From Acinetobacter sp. C32I (GTDB lineage: Bacteria; Pseudomonadota; Gammaproteobacteria; Pseudomonadales; Moraxellaceae): DNA of 64,000 nt. The position numbers were made by a program, and so were the translations under genes. The DNA lies in contig NZ_CP098480.1 in the NCBI RefSeq assembly GCF_023702715.1, positions 1,116,001 through 1,180,000 on the forward strand. The letters run 5' to 3'. This document shows positions 1 to 14,743 of the stretch, one piece after another. The notes below the pieces were generated by a model. The model was not told the origin of the DNA. It made no database searches and saw only the letters and a program-made list of their open reading frames with translations. How positions within the stretch are numbered: the stretch's first letter is position 1; each line of letters opens with the position of its first letter.

Positions 1-725
1 GCAAACCAAACAGGAAAGACTGTCACGATTGGATTGATTCTTAGTCGATCCGCTTGTTCAATTTCTGCTAAAAAAGCTGCTTTTTCACCATTAGAAGAAT
101 TATCAAATATAAAAGCTCGATCACTCACCTCAATGGCTTGCATGAGTAAGTCCATGCTACGGTAATAACGATCACGAATTTTGGGTTCTGCTACAGCATG
201 TCCACCTGTACTTACCCGATACTGCACCCGCGCAATATTGATTTCAGGGTCAATCGTTGACACATAGTACAGATAAGTTTTAAACCCTTGCTCCTGAGCC
301 ATTCTCAGAAACTCAACTTTGCTGATATGCGACATAACAGTTTCAAAGGTAAAACTTATTTTTAAGCTTAGAAATTCTAAACGGATAAAGTCGATGATTC
401 TGGCAGCAAGATATGAATCAATATCTTGAATAGCAAAAAGAATAAGGTGCTCACCGAGCAATTCAGGTTCTTGGCTTAATAAATTACAGATTTTTTGATT
501 CAATTTTTTCTTTTTGGTTTTTAAAAAAGCAATCAATTTCAGTGCATCTAGAGACTCATGATAAATCTTTAAGTCCAAGCGATGAGTTTGATTTAAAGTT
601 TTTTCGAGTTCATCTGCATTTAAATATGCCCCAATATGTCGGGGCAATAAATATTCTTTAATCGTACTTTTACCAGAACCGTTTGGACCAGCAAACATGC
701 GAATTCTAGGCGTAGACTGTCGCAT
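1..725 (-). CDS. Zeta-toxin-like P-loop kinase (partial, C-terminus beyond window)
   Basis: Reading the minus strand from the ATG at 723-725 gives at least 241 codons with no stop before the window edge, so the C-terminus is missing. A Walker A loop, GPNGSGKST, lies at residues 13-21. It is followed by NADEL near residue 37 and FETVMSH near residue 126, matching the nucleotide-binding and substrate-side motifs of zeta-toxin/PezT-like kinases. A later RVSTGGHAV segment and a DNSS segment are typical of chromosomal zeta-like ATPases. Zeta toxins phosphorylate UDP-N-acetylglucosamine; whether this protein is toxic is inference. The start lies only 4 bases after the stop of the small upstream gene, so the two are probably co-transcribed and may be translationally coupled. 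Confidence 0.85.
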   Translation of the reverse strand, partial: MRQSTPRIRMFAGPNGSGKSTIKEYLLPRHIGAYLNADELEKTLNQTHRLDLKIYHESLDALKLIAFLKTKKKKLNQKICNLLSQEPELLGEHLILFAIQDIDSYLAARIIDFIRLEFLSLKISFTFETVMSHISKVEFLRMAQEQGFKTYLYYVSTIDPEINIARVQYRVSTGGHAVAEPKIRDRYYRSMDLLMQAIEVSDRAFIFDNSSNGEKAAFLAEIEQADRLRINPIVTVFPVWF

Positions 726-729
726 TAAC

Positions 730-984
730 TTATACAACAGCCTGCTTTTTCTTACGCTTCAATATAGTACGCGATGCTTCAATAGTAGTATAAGCGCCTG
801 AGATATCCTTGATCACTTCAGTCTCACCAGTTGGATGCTGTTTTAACAGTTGACAACCTTTGGCATAGACCACAGTAGAGGATTCACTAGCTTCTTCAAA
901 TGCATTACGGAATGCTTCTACAGCAAGCTTAGGAAGAAGACTTTCCTCTTGCGTACTCATTTTCATGATTGTAAAAGCTGTCAT
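730..984 (-). CDS. Small protein paired with the zeta-like kinase (possible antitoxin partner)
   Basis: An 84-residue protein with a good ribosome site (AGGAG, 8 bases before the ATG). It is acidic and helical at the N-terminus, has a middle segment like those of short proteins accompanying zeta-like ATPases (VVYAKG, then a basic-ended C-terminus, KRKKK), and no membrane segment. It ends 4 bases before the kinase start. The order small gene first, kinase second fits a toxin-antitoxin arrangement, but I do not recognise a named antitoxin family. It could equally be a regulatory or DNA-binding partner. Confidence 0.65.
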   Translation of the reverse strand: MTAFTIMKMSTQEESLLPKLAVEAFRNAFEEASESSTVVYAKGCQLLKQHPTGETEVIKDISGAYTTIEASRTILKRKKKQAVV

Positions 985-1062
985 TAAAGACTCCTCAGCC
1001 TGATTGCGCTTATACCTATACTAGCATAACTGCTAGTTTTGTCTATTTTTGCAGCAGAGAGT

Positions 1063-1539
1063 TTAACGAACCAGATCTTCAATACCGATCAGTTTTGGTA
1101 ATTTATCAATTACTTTATTCAACTCAGCATTTGCCGGAGAAATACATCCTGTGTAATGGCTAAGTTTCGTTACAGTACCATCAGGCTTTTTCCATGAGAA
1201 GTAAGCACTTGGCTGGTCTGTTGCGGTTTCTTCACAACCAGTTGTCTTTACATTTGCACCCGTCGCAGGACGATAGGTTTTTAGCTCTTGCTGTAATTTC
1301 TTATAAACAGAAGGATCAACAGTTAAATCCTGAGTACCTGTTACTTTGGTGTATTGTTTACCATCGAAATGAACAGCACCTTCAGGGGTAATCTCAACAG
1401 AATAGATTGGGCATGCACCAAAACATGGACTAGATGAGTAGCGGATTGTTTCTTGCGCCGTATCCTGAGGTTGTTGAGGTGTTGTTGCACAGCCAACTAA
1501 AGAAAAAGTAAAAAGGCCCGCAATGAATAATTTTTTCAT
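1063..1539 (-). CDS. DUF6438-type lipoprotein
   Basis: A 158-residue protein with a lipoprotein signal: MKK start, hydrophobic core, lipobox LVGC with the acylated Cys at residue 17. The mature part carries a SPCFGACPIYSVEI stretch, the cysteine-containing signature of small DUF6438-like lipoproteins, and two further Cys near residues 102 and 132 that could form disulfides. It would sit on the periplasmic side of a membrane. Function is unknown. It stands alone, with about 150 bases of AT-rich spacer between it and ispD. Confidence 0.8.
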   Translation of the reverse strand: MKKLFIAGLFTFSLVGCATTPQQPQDTAQETIRYSSSPCFGACPIYSVEITPEGAVHFDGKQYTKVTGTQDLTVDPSVYKKLQQELKTYRPATGANVKTTGCEETATDQPSAYFSWKKPDGTVTKLSHYTGCISPANAELNKVIDKLPKLIGIEDLVR

Positions 1540-1696
1540 TTGTTGATCCGTTATAAAGTATGTTATTCAAATTTAACAAATCGTAGAAATTTTGTCATTT
1601 AGATTGATGTAAAAAAAATGGAAAAATCACTTAAATTTACTTAGGCTATTTTGAGTTAAACAAAAAAATAAGCGCTTTTACATAGGCGAATTAGGC

Positions 1697-2395
1697 TTAG
1701 TTTTGAGCCTGAAGAATTAAGCGAGCAAGTTCTAAATCGTCAGCATAAGTAATTTTGATATTATCTGAACGTCCCTGCACCACTTGTACAAGTTCATCCA
1801 TATATTCCAAAGCACTTGCTTCATCCGTGATCACAATATGATTAGCTAAAGCTTGTTCAATCGCATTTTTAAGAACGCCGAGTTGTGCCATTTGTGGTGT
1901 TTGCGCTTGCCACAATAACTCACGACTCACAGTTTTCTCAATCTGATTTTGCCGAGCTACTTGTTTTAGCGTATCACGAACTGGAATAGCCAAAATTGCA
2001 CTTTGATTTGAATGCTGAGCTGATTCGACTAACTTTGTTAGGCAGTTTACAGTTACGCATGGTCGTGCAGCGTCATGGACCAACACCCAATCATCTTCAT
2101 CCGCAATTTCAGATAAATAGATTAAGGCATTTAAAACTGAATGGACACGCTCAGTGCCACCAATGCAAAAATGAAGTTTATCACTATGCTGAAAAGCGAG
2201 GGTTTTTGCGAAATTATCTTGCTCACCAATGGCAAGTACACAACCTGCTAAATCTAAGGAATTCAGTCGATTGACGGTGTGTTCAAGCACAGTTTGATCT
2301 TGAATATACTGATATTGTTTTAATTCAGTTTTTGAAAAACGACTGCCCGAACCTGCTGCTGGTACAACCGCCCATAGCTTAGTCTGGGTTTTCAT
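1697..2395 (-). CDS. ispD: 2-C-methyl-D-erythritol 4-phosphate cytidylyltransferase IspD
   Basis: A 232-residue cytosolic enzyme of the MEP isoprenoid pathway, transferring CMP from CTP to methylerythritol phosphate. The N-terminal AVVPAAGSGSRF is the CTP-binding glycine loop, and VHDAARPCV near residue 105 is the conserved metal and substrate motif. Length matches the family (about 230). Its start overlaps the end of ftsB by 17 bases, so it is the last gene of the pyrG-kdsA-eno-ftsB-ispD block and is probably translationally coupled to ftsB. In many gammaproteobacteria ispF follows; here it does not. Confidence 0.97.
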   Translation of the reverse strand: MKTQTKLWAVVPAAGSGSRFSKTELKQYQYIQDQTVLEHTVNRLNSLDLAGCVLAIGEQDNFAKTLAFQHSDKLHFCIGGTERVHSVLNALIYLSEIADEDDWVLVHDAARPCVTVNCLTKLVESAQHSNQSAILAIPVRDTLKQVARQNQIEKTVSRELLWQAQTPQMAQLGVLKNAIEQALANHIVITDEASALEYMDELVQVVQGRSDNIKITYADDLELARLILQAQN

Positions 2396-2750
2396 TGGTT
2401 GCAGTGTCTTCTTTTGCGTTTGGATCGATATAAATCGGTTTGTAATGGGTACTAATGGTACTCATTTGTACAAACGTCTCATTCGGTTTAATCAAACCTA
2501 AGTCTAAACGTGCATGTTCTTCAATGGCTTCGCTGCCATTTTTTAAATCAAAAACTTCCGCCGCTAAAATACGATTACGTTCTTTTAGCTCAGTATTAAT
2601 TTCTGCTTGTTGCGTAATTTGTTGAGTTAAAGCTTGGTGAGGAAAATAACCACCCTCACCTAGCCAAAATTGATACTGTAGGCTTGCCACCAAAGCGATG
2701 ACAAGCACTAGAATCAATTTACTCGAGGTCGATCGAAACATCTCTATCAT
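2379..2750 (-). CDS. ftsB: Cell division protein FtsB
   Basis: A 123-residue bitopic protein: a short cytoplasmic N-terminus, one membrane helix at about residues 11-29, then a periplasmic coiled coil with the FtsB pattern (ALTQQITQQAEINTELKERN) and the DLGLIKPNETF segment that interacts with FtsL/FtsQ in the divisome. It is somewhat longer than E. coli FtsB (103) owing to a hydrophilic C-terminal tail. Located between eno and ispD, the usual gammaproteobacterial position, and overlaps ispD. Confidence 0.95.
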   Translation of the reverse strand: MIEMFRSTSSKLILVLVIALVASLQYQFWLGEGGYFPHQALTQQITQQAEINTELKERNRILAAEVFDLKNGSEAIEEHARLDLGLIKPNETFVQMSTISTHYKPIYIDPNAKEDTATNENPD

Positions 2751-2786
2751 GAAAAATTCCCTACATCCTTCTTACAAGGAAGATCA

Positions 2787-2819
2787 TCTGCAAATTCTAT
2801 ATGATTATGAATTTGCAGA
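2787..2819 (-). other. Strong hairpin between eno and ftsB
   Basis: Perfect 11-bp inverted repeat, TCTGCAAATTC (2787-2797) and GAATTTGCAGA (2809-2819), with an 11-base loop. There is no U-tract, so it is not a simple intrinsic terminator. Flanking GATCATC and GATGATC segments could extend the stem. It may be an RNA processing or mRNA-stability element lowering ftsB-ispD expression relative to eno; that role is inference. Confidence 0.6.
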
Positions 2820-2876
2820 GTTTCTCTCTTTTGTAAAGAAAGATGATCAGAAGTATTCAACATAGATAAATTGACC

Positions 2877-5069
<2,193 letters not shown>

Positions 5070-5103
5070 TTAAACTTTCCCAGTTTATTTAAACTTTCAT
5101 TAC

Positions 5104-7105
<2,002 letters not shown>

Positions 7106-7573
7106 ATGGCGAATAAAAAACTTTTAATTTGTGCAGCACTTGCGACTGGTCTTTTATTAACTGCTTGTGTGAAAAAAGAAGAACCTAAAAGCGAAGAGCA
7201 GCAAGAGCAGACCGCAACTGAGACTCAAACTCAGCCTGAACCTGAAAAAATCCAAGAGTTCGAGTCTTTAGAAAGTGTCGATAAGCATGAAGCTCCAGCG
7301 CCTGTTGTAGAAACAACGCGTGAAGAAACACCAAATACAACGACCGAAATTCGTCGTGAGACTCGTCCAGCTCAAACAGAAACACCTGCTGCAACTGAAG
7401 CTCCACGCGCGGAAGAGCAAAAACCTGTAAAAGCTGAACAGAAACCAGCAAAGACTGAACAGCCTAAAGCAGAACAACCCGTGAAAGCGGCAAAACCATC
7501 TGCACCAGCTCAAAGTGAAGATGATGCTGTCGCTGCTGCAATCGCTGCTGCAACACCAGCTTTAAATAACTAA
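7106..7573 (+). CDS. Low-complexity Lys/Glu/Pro/Ala-rich lipoprotein
   Basis: A 155-residue protein with a lipoprotein signal (MANKKLLICAALATGLLL, lipobox LTAC, Cys at residue 21). The remainder is almost entirely Glu, Lys, Pro, Ala, Thr and Gln, with recurring PAKTEQ/PKAEQ-like units between residues 80 and 130 and an Ala-rich end. This looks like an extended, disordered periplasmic linker anchored in the membrane, such as a peptidoglycan- or TonB-like spacer, but no domain is recognisable. Monocistronic: own promoter and a strong terminator directly downstream. Confidence 0.85.
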   Translation: MANKKLLICAALATGLLLTACVKKEEPKSEEQQEQTATETQTQPEPEKIQEFESLESVDKHEAPAPVVETTREETPNTTTEIRRETRPAQTETPAATEAPRAEEQKPVKAEQKPAKTEQPKAEQPVKAAKPSAPAQSEDDAVAAAIAAATPALNN

Positions 7574-7590
7574 TTCACTCTTGAGTAATA

Positions 7591-7620
7591 AAAAGCCAGT
7601 TGCTTTCAACTGGCTTTTTT
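7591..7620 (+). terminator. Intrinsic terminator after the Lys/Glu-rich lipoprotein gene
   Basis: Stem AAAAGCCAGTT / AACTGGCTTTT with a 6-base loop and a T-run, 17 bases after the stop codon. The flanking A-run lets it act on the minus strand too, for the convergent hydrolase gene. Confidence 0.9.
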
Positions 7621-7631
7621 GTGTCTATAGA

Positions 7632-8717
7632 TTAGTAATTTTTAAAAAAGTCCGCCATCAAACGGGAGGCCCAAGATTTCACCATCAAACTTTCATAGAA
7701 ACCACAATGGCTTCCCTTTTTGGTCGTTACAACTGCAATATTGTCCATTTGCTGAATGGCATCTTTATAAGGTTCTAAGTTTTTAATTGAACAGACTGGA
7801 TCATCTTCGGCATTGAGAATCATCAATGGAATTTTGACATTTTCGAAGACATAGATTGGATTAATCGCTTGGCAATAGCTCTGATAATCCTGAAATCCTG
7901 CCATTTCAAAATATTCTTTTTCAAACTCTTCCAAGCTTGTGGTCGTTAGCACTTTTTCTACAGATGCAATCTGATTCCATGTATTCTGATAAGGATAAAT
8001 GAAGTATTTAAATAACTTCTTAGTCATCATTTTGCTATAAAAAGGATGCACATTTTTAAAACCAATTTCAGTGTTATAACCAGGACACATTGCAAAAGCA
8101 GCTTTGAATGGCGTATCCACCCCTTGCTCGCCTAAATAGCGGACCAAAAGCCCCGTTCCAGCTGAGGAACCAACTGCATATAAATCGGATTGTGGAAACA
8201 GGTTTTGAATATGCGCAAGTTGTTCTTTCAGATCACTGGTTGAACCAAACAGTGAAATACGAGGCACTGGCATTGGCAATCCTGCATGACCTCGGCGCAA
8301 ACACAGTGCAATTCGCCAACCATTATATTCATGCAAATCTTTGACCAGTTCGCGCATACTTTCAGGTGTCCCTGTAATGGTATGCATAATTACAACGGTT
8401 GGTGTTTCTGCTGGCAAGTCATATCCATACCACGCAACGGCGGTAATCCCGCCATCCTGCATGATCAAACGATCAACACGGTCATATTCAAGTTTAATGG
8501 TTTTCTTACGAATCACATCAAAATACAATAAATGTAGATGTGTATTACTCAGCCAAGGCGTAGGACGATATTTTTGCTTTAACTGCGGTAATTTTTCCAA
8601 AACATCTTTAATTTTCCCTTTCGGGTCATAATACATTTTGGGTTGCTCAGCACCGAGCACTGAATCAAGAAGCTCTGAACCTAGCACTTTGATTTTATCT
8701 AAAGCAGATATACCCAT
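7632..8717 (-). CDS. YheT-family alpha/beta hydrolase
   Basis: A 361-residue alpha/beta-hydrolase-fold protein resembling the YheT/ABHD1-3 group. HTITGTPESMRELV near residue 110 gives the oxyanion region, GSSAG near residue 185 is the nucleophile elbow with Ser, and GSHCGF near the C-terminus carries the catalytic His. I chose the ATG at 8717, preceded by GAGGCGG at 9 bases; a TTG two codons upstream is too close to the Shine-Dalgarno. Substrate unknown; related proteins act on lipids or esters. It lies 19 bases downstream of the SGNH esterase gene and is probably co-transcribed. Confidence 0.88.
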   Translation of the reverse strand: MGISALDKIKVLGSELLDSVLGAEQPKMYYDPKGKIKDVLEKLPQLKQKYRPTPWLSNTHLHLLYFDVIRKKTIKLEYDRVDRLIMQDGGITAVAWYGYDLPAETPTVVIMHTITGTPESMRELVKDLHEYNGWRIALCLRRGHAGLPMPVPRISLFGSTSDLKEQLAHIQNLFPQSDLYAVGSSAGTGLLVRYLGEQGVDTPFKAAFAMCPGYNTEIGFKNVHPFYSKMMTKKLFKYFIYPYQNTWNQIASVEKVLTTTSLEEFEKEYFEMAGFQDYQSYCQAINPIYVFENVKIPLMILNAEDDPVCSIKNLEPYKDAIQQMDNIAVVTTKKGSHCGFYESLMVKSWASRLMADFFKNY

Positions 8718-8736
8718 ATTCAATAACCGCCTCTAT

Positions 8737-9456
8737 CTAAGCATGAGTAAATGTTTGTCGCACCAAAGTTGCGACCTGTTGTCCCCAGATGGCATAGATT
8801 TCTTTGCTTGGATGAAAACCATCGCTTGCCATCGGCAAATCCATTGCTTGAAAAGCTTCAATATCATATTGAATAAATCGAAATTGAGATTGTGGTGCCA
8901 ACCATTGTTGTAATGCCTGATTCATTTGTTCTGCATATTTTCCAAACAGCCAAGCCAAAGGATTAGGCAAAGCCGGAAAATGCTGCATTGGCGGCACACC
9001 CGATACAATAATGAGTTTAGGTTGAAACTGATTCTGTATATAAGTGAATAGCTGTTTTTGTTGTTTAAGCCAAGATTTTGCAGAAGTCAGTTTAGTCACA
9101 TCATTGACACCAATTGAAGTGATAACAATATCATAGCACTGCTGCTCTAATAGTTGTACTGCTTGAAAAACCTGTTGCGTGGTATCGCCTGTTTTAGCAT
9201 GTAGTTTCCATTGCAGCAGATATTCATTCTGCAACTCAGCAATAAGCGCTCCCGACAAAGCCTGTTGTTGGGTTTCAACCCCAACACCCGCCGCTGCTGA
9301 ATCACCTAGAATAAGTAAAGAAAGTGGCTGACCCTGACCCACGATACCGTGGCGATCACCACTTGCTTCCGAAAGACGTGGTGTATTGTTACGAACTTTC
9401 AGACCCTGTATGACTAATACAGGCAGTAATGCAAAAGTTGAAAGCTTTAACCACAT
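8737..9456 (-). CDS. SGNH/GDSL-type esterase
   Basis: A 239-residue protein with a hydrophobic N-terminus (residues 3-19) that may be a signal anchor. SGNH blocks are visible: GDSAAAG near residue 51 (catalytic Ser), a conserved Gly around residue 90, GVND near residue 118 (Asn) and SDGFHPS near residue 212 (catalytic Asp and His). This architecture fits a periplasmic or membrane-tethered lipase/esterase. It sits directly upstream of the YheT-like hydrolase. Confidence 0.9.
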   Translation of the reverse strand: MWLKLSTFALLPVLVIQGLKVRNNTPRLSEASGDRHGIVGQGQPLSLLILGDSAAAGVGVETQQQALSGALIAELQNEYLLQWKLHAKTGDTTQQVFQAVQLLEQQCYDIVITSIGVNDVTKLTSAKSWLKQQKQLFTYIQNQFQPKLIIVSGVPPMQHFPALPNPLAWLFGKYAEQMNQALQQWLAPQSQFRFIQYDIEAFQAMDLPMASDGFHPSKEIYAIWGQQVATLVRQTFTHA

Positions 9457-9495
9457 TTTAATTCTCTTAATATTACTTAGGCTATTTTGCAGACA

Positions 9496-9903
9496 TTAAT
9501 TCGGTTGATACTTGGCAAAACGTGCACCCATTTTTTCTGCCAATGCGGCCAAACCACTCATTGGGCGAATCATCACTTCAAAATCAATGATTTTGCCTTG
9601 TTCATTAAAGCGAACCATATCAATGCCTTTAAGTGATTTTCCGCTGACATTAGCGCTAAATTCCAACACCACATTTTCACCATCTTCAGTGTAAAATTCA
9701 CGATGATAGGTAAAGTTTTCAAACACCTGAATCACATTGGTCAAAATAAAGAAAACCACGTGTTTTCCTTCATAAGGGTTATAAGCAACTGGTGAACGAA
9801 ACACCACATCGTCTGCCAACAAATCATTTAAGTTGGATAGGTCACCTGTTTTAATCATCTGATGCCAGTTTTCTAAAGCTTGTTTTGTTGTTTCCAATGT
9901 CAT
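9496..9903 (-). CDS. NTF2-like (SnoaL-type) protein
   Basis: A 135-residue single-domain protein of the cystatin-like NTF2 fold: an N-terminal helix with WHQMIKTGDLSNLNDLLADDVVFRSP, then alternating beta strands ending in a MIRPMSGL segment. Such proteins are often isomerases or ligand-binding domains; no catalytic set is assignable. A good Shine-Dalgarno (GGGAGAA) precedes the ATG. It lies between fadH and the esterase on the same strand. Confidence 0.85.
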   Translation of the reverse strand: MTLETTKQALENWHQMIKTGDLSNLNDLLADDVVFRSPVAYNPYEGKHVVFFILTNVIQVFENFTYHREFYTEDGENVVLEFSANVSGKSLKGIDMVRFNEQGKIIDFEVMIRPMSGLAALAEKMGARFAKYQPN

Positions 9904-9974
9904 TGTTATTCTCCCTTGAGATTTAATGGATAAGTTGGGAGCACGCCCTCAATAGAAAATGCCCCCTAGCATGT

Positions 9975-12071
<2,097 letters not shown>

Positions 12072-12073
12072 TT

Positions 12074-12089
12074 ATGCAACATATTGCAT
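12074..12089. promoter_or_regulatory. Palindromic operator, padR-proximal copy
   Basis: ATGCAAC-AT-ATTGCAT matches the other operator except at the central dinucleotide and one arm position. It lies 36 bases before the padR start, well placed for autoregulation. Confidence 0.7.
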
Positions 12090-12124
12090 AATTCTGATGA
12101 GTCATTTTTTTATTATGGAACATC

Positions 12125-12685
12125 ATGTCACTCGCCCATGTTTTACTGACCAGCTTATTGGAAAAACCAAGTACAGGTTTTGACTTGGCTCGTCGCTTTG
12201 ACCGTTCAATGGGCTTCTTTTGGAATGCGACTCATCAGCAGATTTATCGTGAACTCAACGGGATGCTGAAAAAAGGATGGATTTCGACATTAGAAGAACA
12301 AACTGCCAACAGCCGTAAAAAAACTTATCAAGTTGAACAACTTGGAAGAATACAACTGGCTTCATGGATTGAACAACAAAGTGAACCCGCGCAATTGCGC
12401 GATGACCTCATGGTCAGGCTAAGAGCAGAAGCTCAACTCGGTGGCAATAATATTTTGCCTGAATTAGAACGCCATTTGTCGTTACATAAGGAAAAATTAA
12501 GCCTTTATCAAGCCATTCATGATAAAGATTTTAAAGATAACCAACCAACCAATCGCGTTTTGTTTATCCATAAGATGATTCTGGAACTTGGTATCATTAA
12601 AGAAAATGAATGGATAAAATGGTTGGAACAAATGATTCCTCAACTGAAAAAGTTTGAAGAAGCCAACAATAGTGGAGAAAAATAA
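12125..12685 (+). CDS. PadR-family transcriptional regulator
   Basis: A 186-residue protein with a PadR winged helix at residues 1-80 (LLTSLLEKPSTGFDLARRFD, then ATHQQIYRELNGMLKKGWI) and a C-terminal alpha-helical dimerisation region. PadR proteins usually repress neighbouring genes and release DNA on binding small, often phenolic, ligands. Its neighbours, divergent fadH and the downstream hydrolase, are the likely targets. Its stop overlaps the hydrolase start (TAATG). Confidence 0.92.
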   Translation: MSLAHVLLTSLLEKPSTGFDLARRFDRSMGFFWNATHQQIYRELNGMLKKGWISTLEEQTANSRKKTYQVEQLGRIQLASWIEQQSEPAQLRDDLMVRLRAEAQLGGNNILPELERHLSLHKEKLSLYQAIHDKDFKDNQPTNRVLFIHKMILELGIIKENEWIKWLEQMIPQLKKFEEANNSGEK

Positions 12686-13605
12686 TGCCGTTCTATAGCA
12701 TGCCCGATCAAGAAAAATTATTTGTGCGACGCGTTGGCGAAGGCGAACCTGTGCTCGTCCTATCCGGACTGGGCATGCAAAGCTGGCAATGGCTCCCTTT
12801 CTTATTTGCCAACCGTAAACAATATGAATTTATCATTCCCGATTGGCGTGGTTTCGGCGGTTCAAAGAATTGTGCAATTCCAGAGCTCGATGCAATCTCA
12901 AGTCATTGGAATGATGTAGATTCACTGATTAAACAATTAAAGCTCGATCAATTCATCCTGATGGGTTATTCCATGGGTGCAACCACAGCTATGCATGGTA
13001 TGAAGCATGGTGGCTTAGCTGAGAAACTCAAAGCCTATCTGCATATTGATCAAACGCCTAAAATTGCAGTTGATGATTCTTGGCAATACGGCTTATTTGG
13101 TCCAAAGCATCCTCAATTTAAAAATCTATTACTTGAGATTCAAACACTATTACTCGATTATAAACATGCTCAGAAACTAGAGGACTTACCCGATGATATC
13201 CGCTATAAGCTGGTCAGCTTGTGGGGTGATTTCATTGAGTTGCAAGGTAGCAATAATTATAGCCCTAAAATCCTGAAACTTGCCCTGCATCGTCCCTTCT
13301 TACAAAAATATCTACTACCGATTCAACGTTTAGATTATTTACTTTGGTATGTCGAAAATTATCTCAACCATGATGAAGACTATCGTGAAGCCATCAGTCA
13401 ACTCAGTTGCCCAACCACTTTCTTTATTGGTCGTGAATCTACGCTTTATCCAGAAACGGGACAAACACTGATTGCAAATAGCTTAAGCAATGCTACAGCG
13501 ATTTATTTTGAACGCTCTGGACATACACCACTGATTACTGAACCTAGAAAATTCAGCCAAGAGATTGGTCACTTTCTTGCAGCTCAATCCATCCAAGCAG
13601 CTTAA
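12685..13605 (+). CDS. Alpha/beta hydrolase in the padR operon
   Basis: A 306-residue alpha/beta-fold hydrolase. LSGLGMQSWQW near residue 28 forms the oxyanion region, GYSMGA near residue 95 carries the nucleophile Ser in a G-x-S-x-G elbow, and GHTPL near residue 283 carries the catalytic His. The start overlaps the padR stop by one base, so the two are translationally coupled. It may hydrolyse an ester or lactone in the pathway controlled by the regulator; substrate unknown. Confidence 0.9.
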   Translation: MPFYSMPDQEKLFVRRVGEGEPVLVLSGLGMQSWQWLPFLFANRKQYEFIIPDWRGFGGSKNCAIPELDAISSHWNDVDSLIKQLKLDQFILMGYSMGATTAMHGMKHGGLAEKLKAYLHIDQTPKIAVDDSWQYGLFGPKHPQFKNLLLEIQTLLLDYKHAQKLEDLPDDIRYKLVSLWGDFIELQGSNNYSPKILKLALHRPFLQKYLLPIQRLDYLLWYVENYLNHDEDYREAISQLSCPTTFFIGRESTLYPETGQTLIANSLSNATAIYFERSGHTPLITEPRKFSQEIGHFLAAQSIQAA

Positions 13606-13618
13606 GTCGACCGCAAAG

Positions 13619-13650
13619 AAAAAGCCAATCAATTGAGATTGGCTTTTTTA
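13619..13650. terminator. Bidirectional terminator between hydrolase and DAHP synthase genes
   Basis: Stem AAAGCCAATC / GATTGGCTTT with a 6-base loop, T-run on the plus strand and A-run on the other side, located between convergent genes. Confidence 0.9.
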
Positions 13651-13658
13651 TGTCTGGT

Positions 13659-14702
13659 TTATTTTTTATGTCGCATTTTTTCAGCAACATCCAATAAGAC
13701 TTGCGCTGTTTTATCCCAACCTAGACAGCCATCCGTAACCGACTGGCCATAGGTCATCTCGCAGGAAATTTTTTGATTGCCATCAACCAGATGACTTTCA
13801 ATCATCACACCACGCACTTTCGATTCAGCACGCTCTGCAATAATTTGCTGTAAAACCTGAGGCTGTAATAATGGATCTTTACCGCTATTACCATGACTAC
13901 AATCAATTACCAGTGCAGGTAATTGTTTATGTTTGAAATGCATGGCTTGAATCGAAGCCAAATCATAGTTGGTACCCTGATTTGAACCACGTAAAATTAA
14001 ATGCGGTAATGGATTACCTTCACTATGTAAAATCGCAGGCAAACCTTGCTGAGTCATCCCCAAGAATTGATGACCATGCAGTGCTGATTGAATCGCATCC
14101 AACGCAATTTGAATCGAACCATCAGTACCGTTTTTAAAGCCAATGCTGTATGGCATATGGCTGGCAATTTCACGATGAATTTGAGACTCGCTGGTACGCG
14201 CACCAATTGCGCCCCAAGCCAATAGGTCATCAAAATAACCTGTCGCCATTGGGCTTAAAATTTCGCTTGCGATTGGCAAACCTTTCTCGATTAGCTGCAA
14301 GTAAAGCTGACGAGATTTTTCTAAACCGAGTTGTAAATCTGATGATCCATCTAAATTTGGATCATATAAGAAACCTTTCCAGCCCACGGTTGTACGTGGT
14401 TTTTCGATATATGCACGCATAACAAGGAAAATCTGATCTTTAACCTGTTCTTGTAATTGTTGTAGGCGATCAGCATATTCAAGTACTGCAATAGGATCAT
14501 GAATCGAGCAAGGACCGGTAATCACCATTAAGCGATGATCATGTTCAGATAAAATATTCTGAATCGTTTGACGATGTTTTGAAATTTGCTGCGCTAAAGT
14601 GGCAGACAAGGGATACTGCGCTTTGAGTTGTGATGGCAAGCTAAGCATTGATTCTTTTGTATGTGTTTGTGGTTGTGTCAAAGCAGTATTTAAAGCATTC
14701 AT
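13659..14702 (-). CDS. aroG: 3-deoxy-7-phosphoheptulonate synthase (DAHP synthase, class I)
   Basis: A 347-residue enzyme condensing phosphoenolpyruvate and erythrose 4-phosphate, the first step of aromatic amino acid synthesis. TGPCSIHDP near residue 63, MRAYIEKPRTTVGWKG near residue 95, GARTSESQIHRE and IDCSHGNSGKDP are signature motifs of the AroF/AroG/AroH family. The start is the ATG at 14702, with AAAGGA eight bases upstream; a TTG two codons earlier is less likely. I cannot tell from sequence which amino acid feedback-inhibits it; the symbol aroG is a family-level choice. A 340-bp leader with two aromatic-rich short ORFs precedes it. Confidence 0.93.
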   Translation of the reverse strand: MNALNTALTQPQTHTKESMLSLPSQLKAQYPLSATLAQQISKHRQTIQNILSEHDHRLMVITGPCSIHDPIAVLEYADRLQQLQEQVKDQIFLVMRAYIEKPRTTVGWKGFLYDPNLDGSSDLQLGLEKSRQLYLQLIEKGLPIASEILSPMATGYFDDLLAWGAIGARTSESQIHREIASHMPYSIGFKNGTDGSIQIALDAIQSALHGHQFLGMTQQGLPAILHSEGNPLPHLILRGSNQGTNYDLASIQAMHFKHKQLPALVIDCSHGNSGKDPLLQPQVLQQIIAERAESKVRGVMIESHLVDGNQKISCEMTYGQSVTDGCLGWDKTAQVLLDVAEKMRHKK

Positions 14703-14715
14703 TTTCAATTCCTTT

Positions 14716-14737
14716 GGACTGGCCTTCTTCGCAGTCC
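14716..14737 (-). promoter_or_regulatory. Hairpin abutting the aroG Shine-Dalgarno
   Basis: On the minus strand GGACTG and CAGTCC form a 6-bp stem with a 10-base loop. The 3' arm is immediately followed by the AAAGGA ribosome site of aroG. The stop codon of the second leader ORF lies about 7 bases upstream of the 5' arm, so a ribosome finishing that ORF would disturb the hairpin. There is no U-tract, which suggests an effect on translation rather than termination; this is inference. Confidence 0.6.
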
Positions 14738-14743
14738 TATCAT

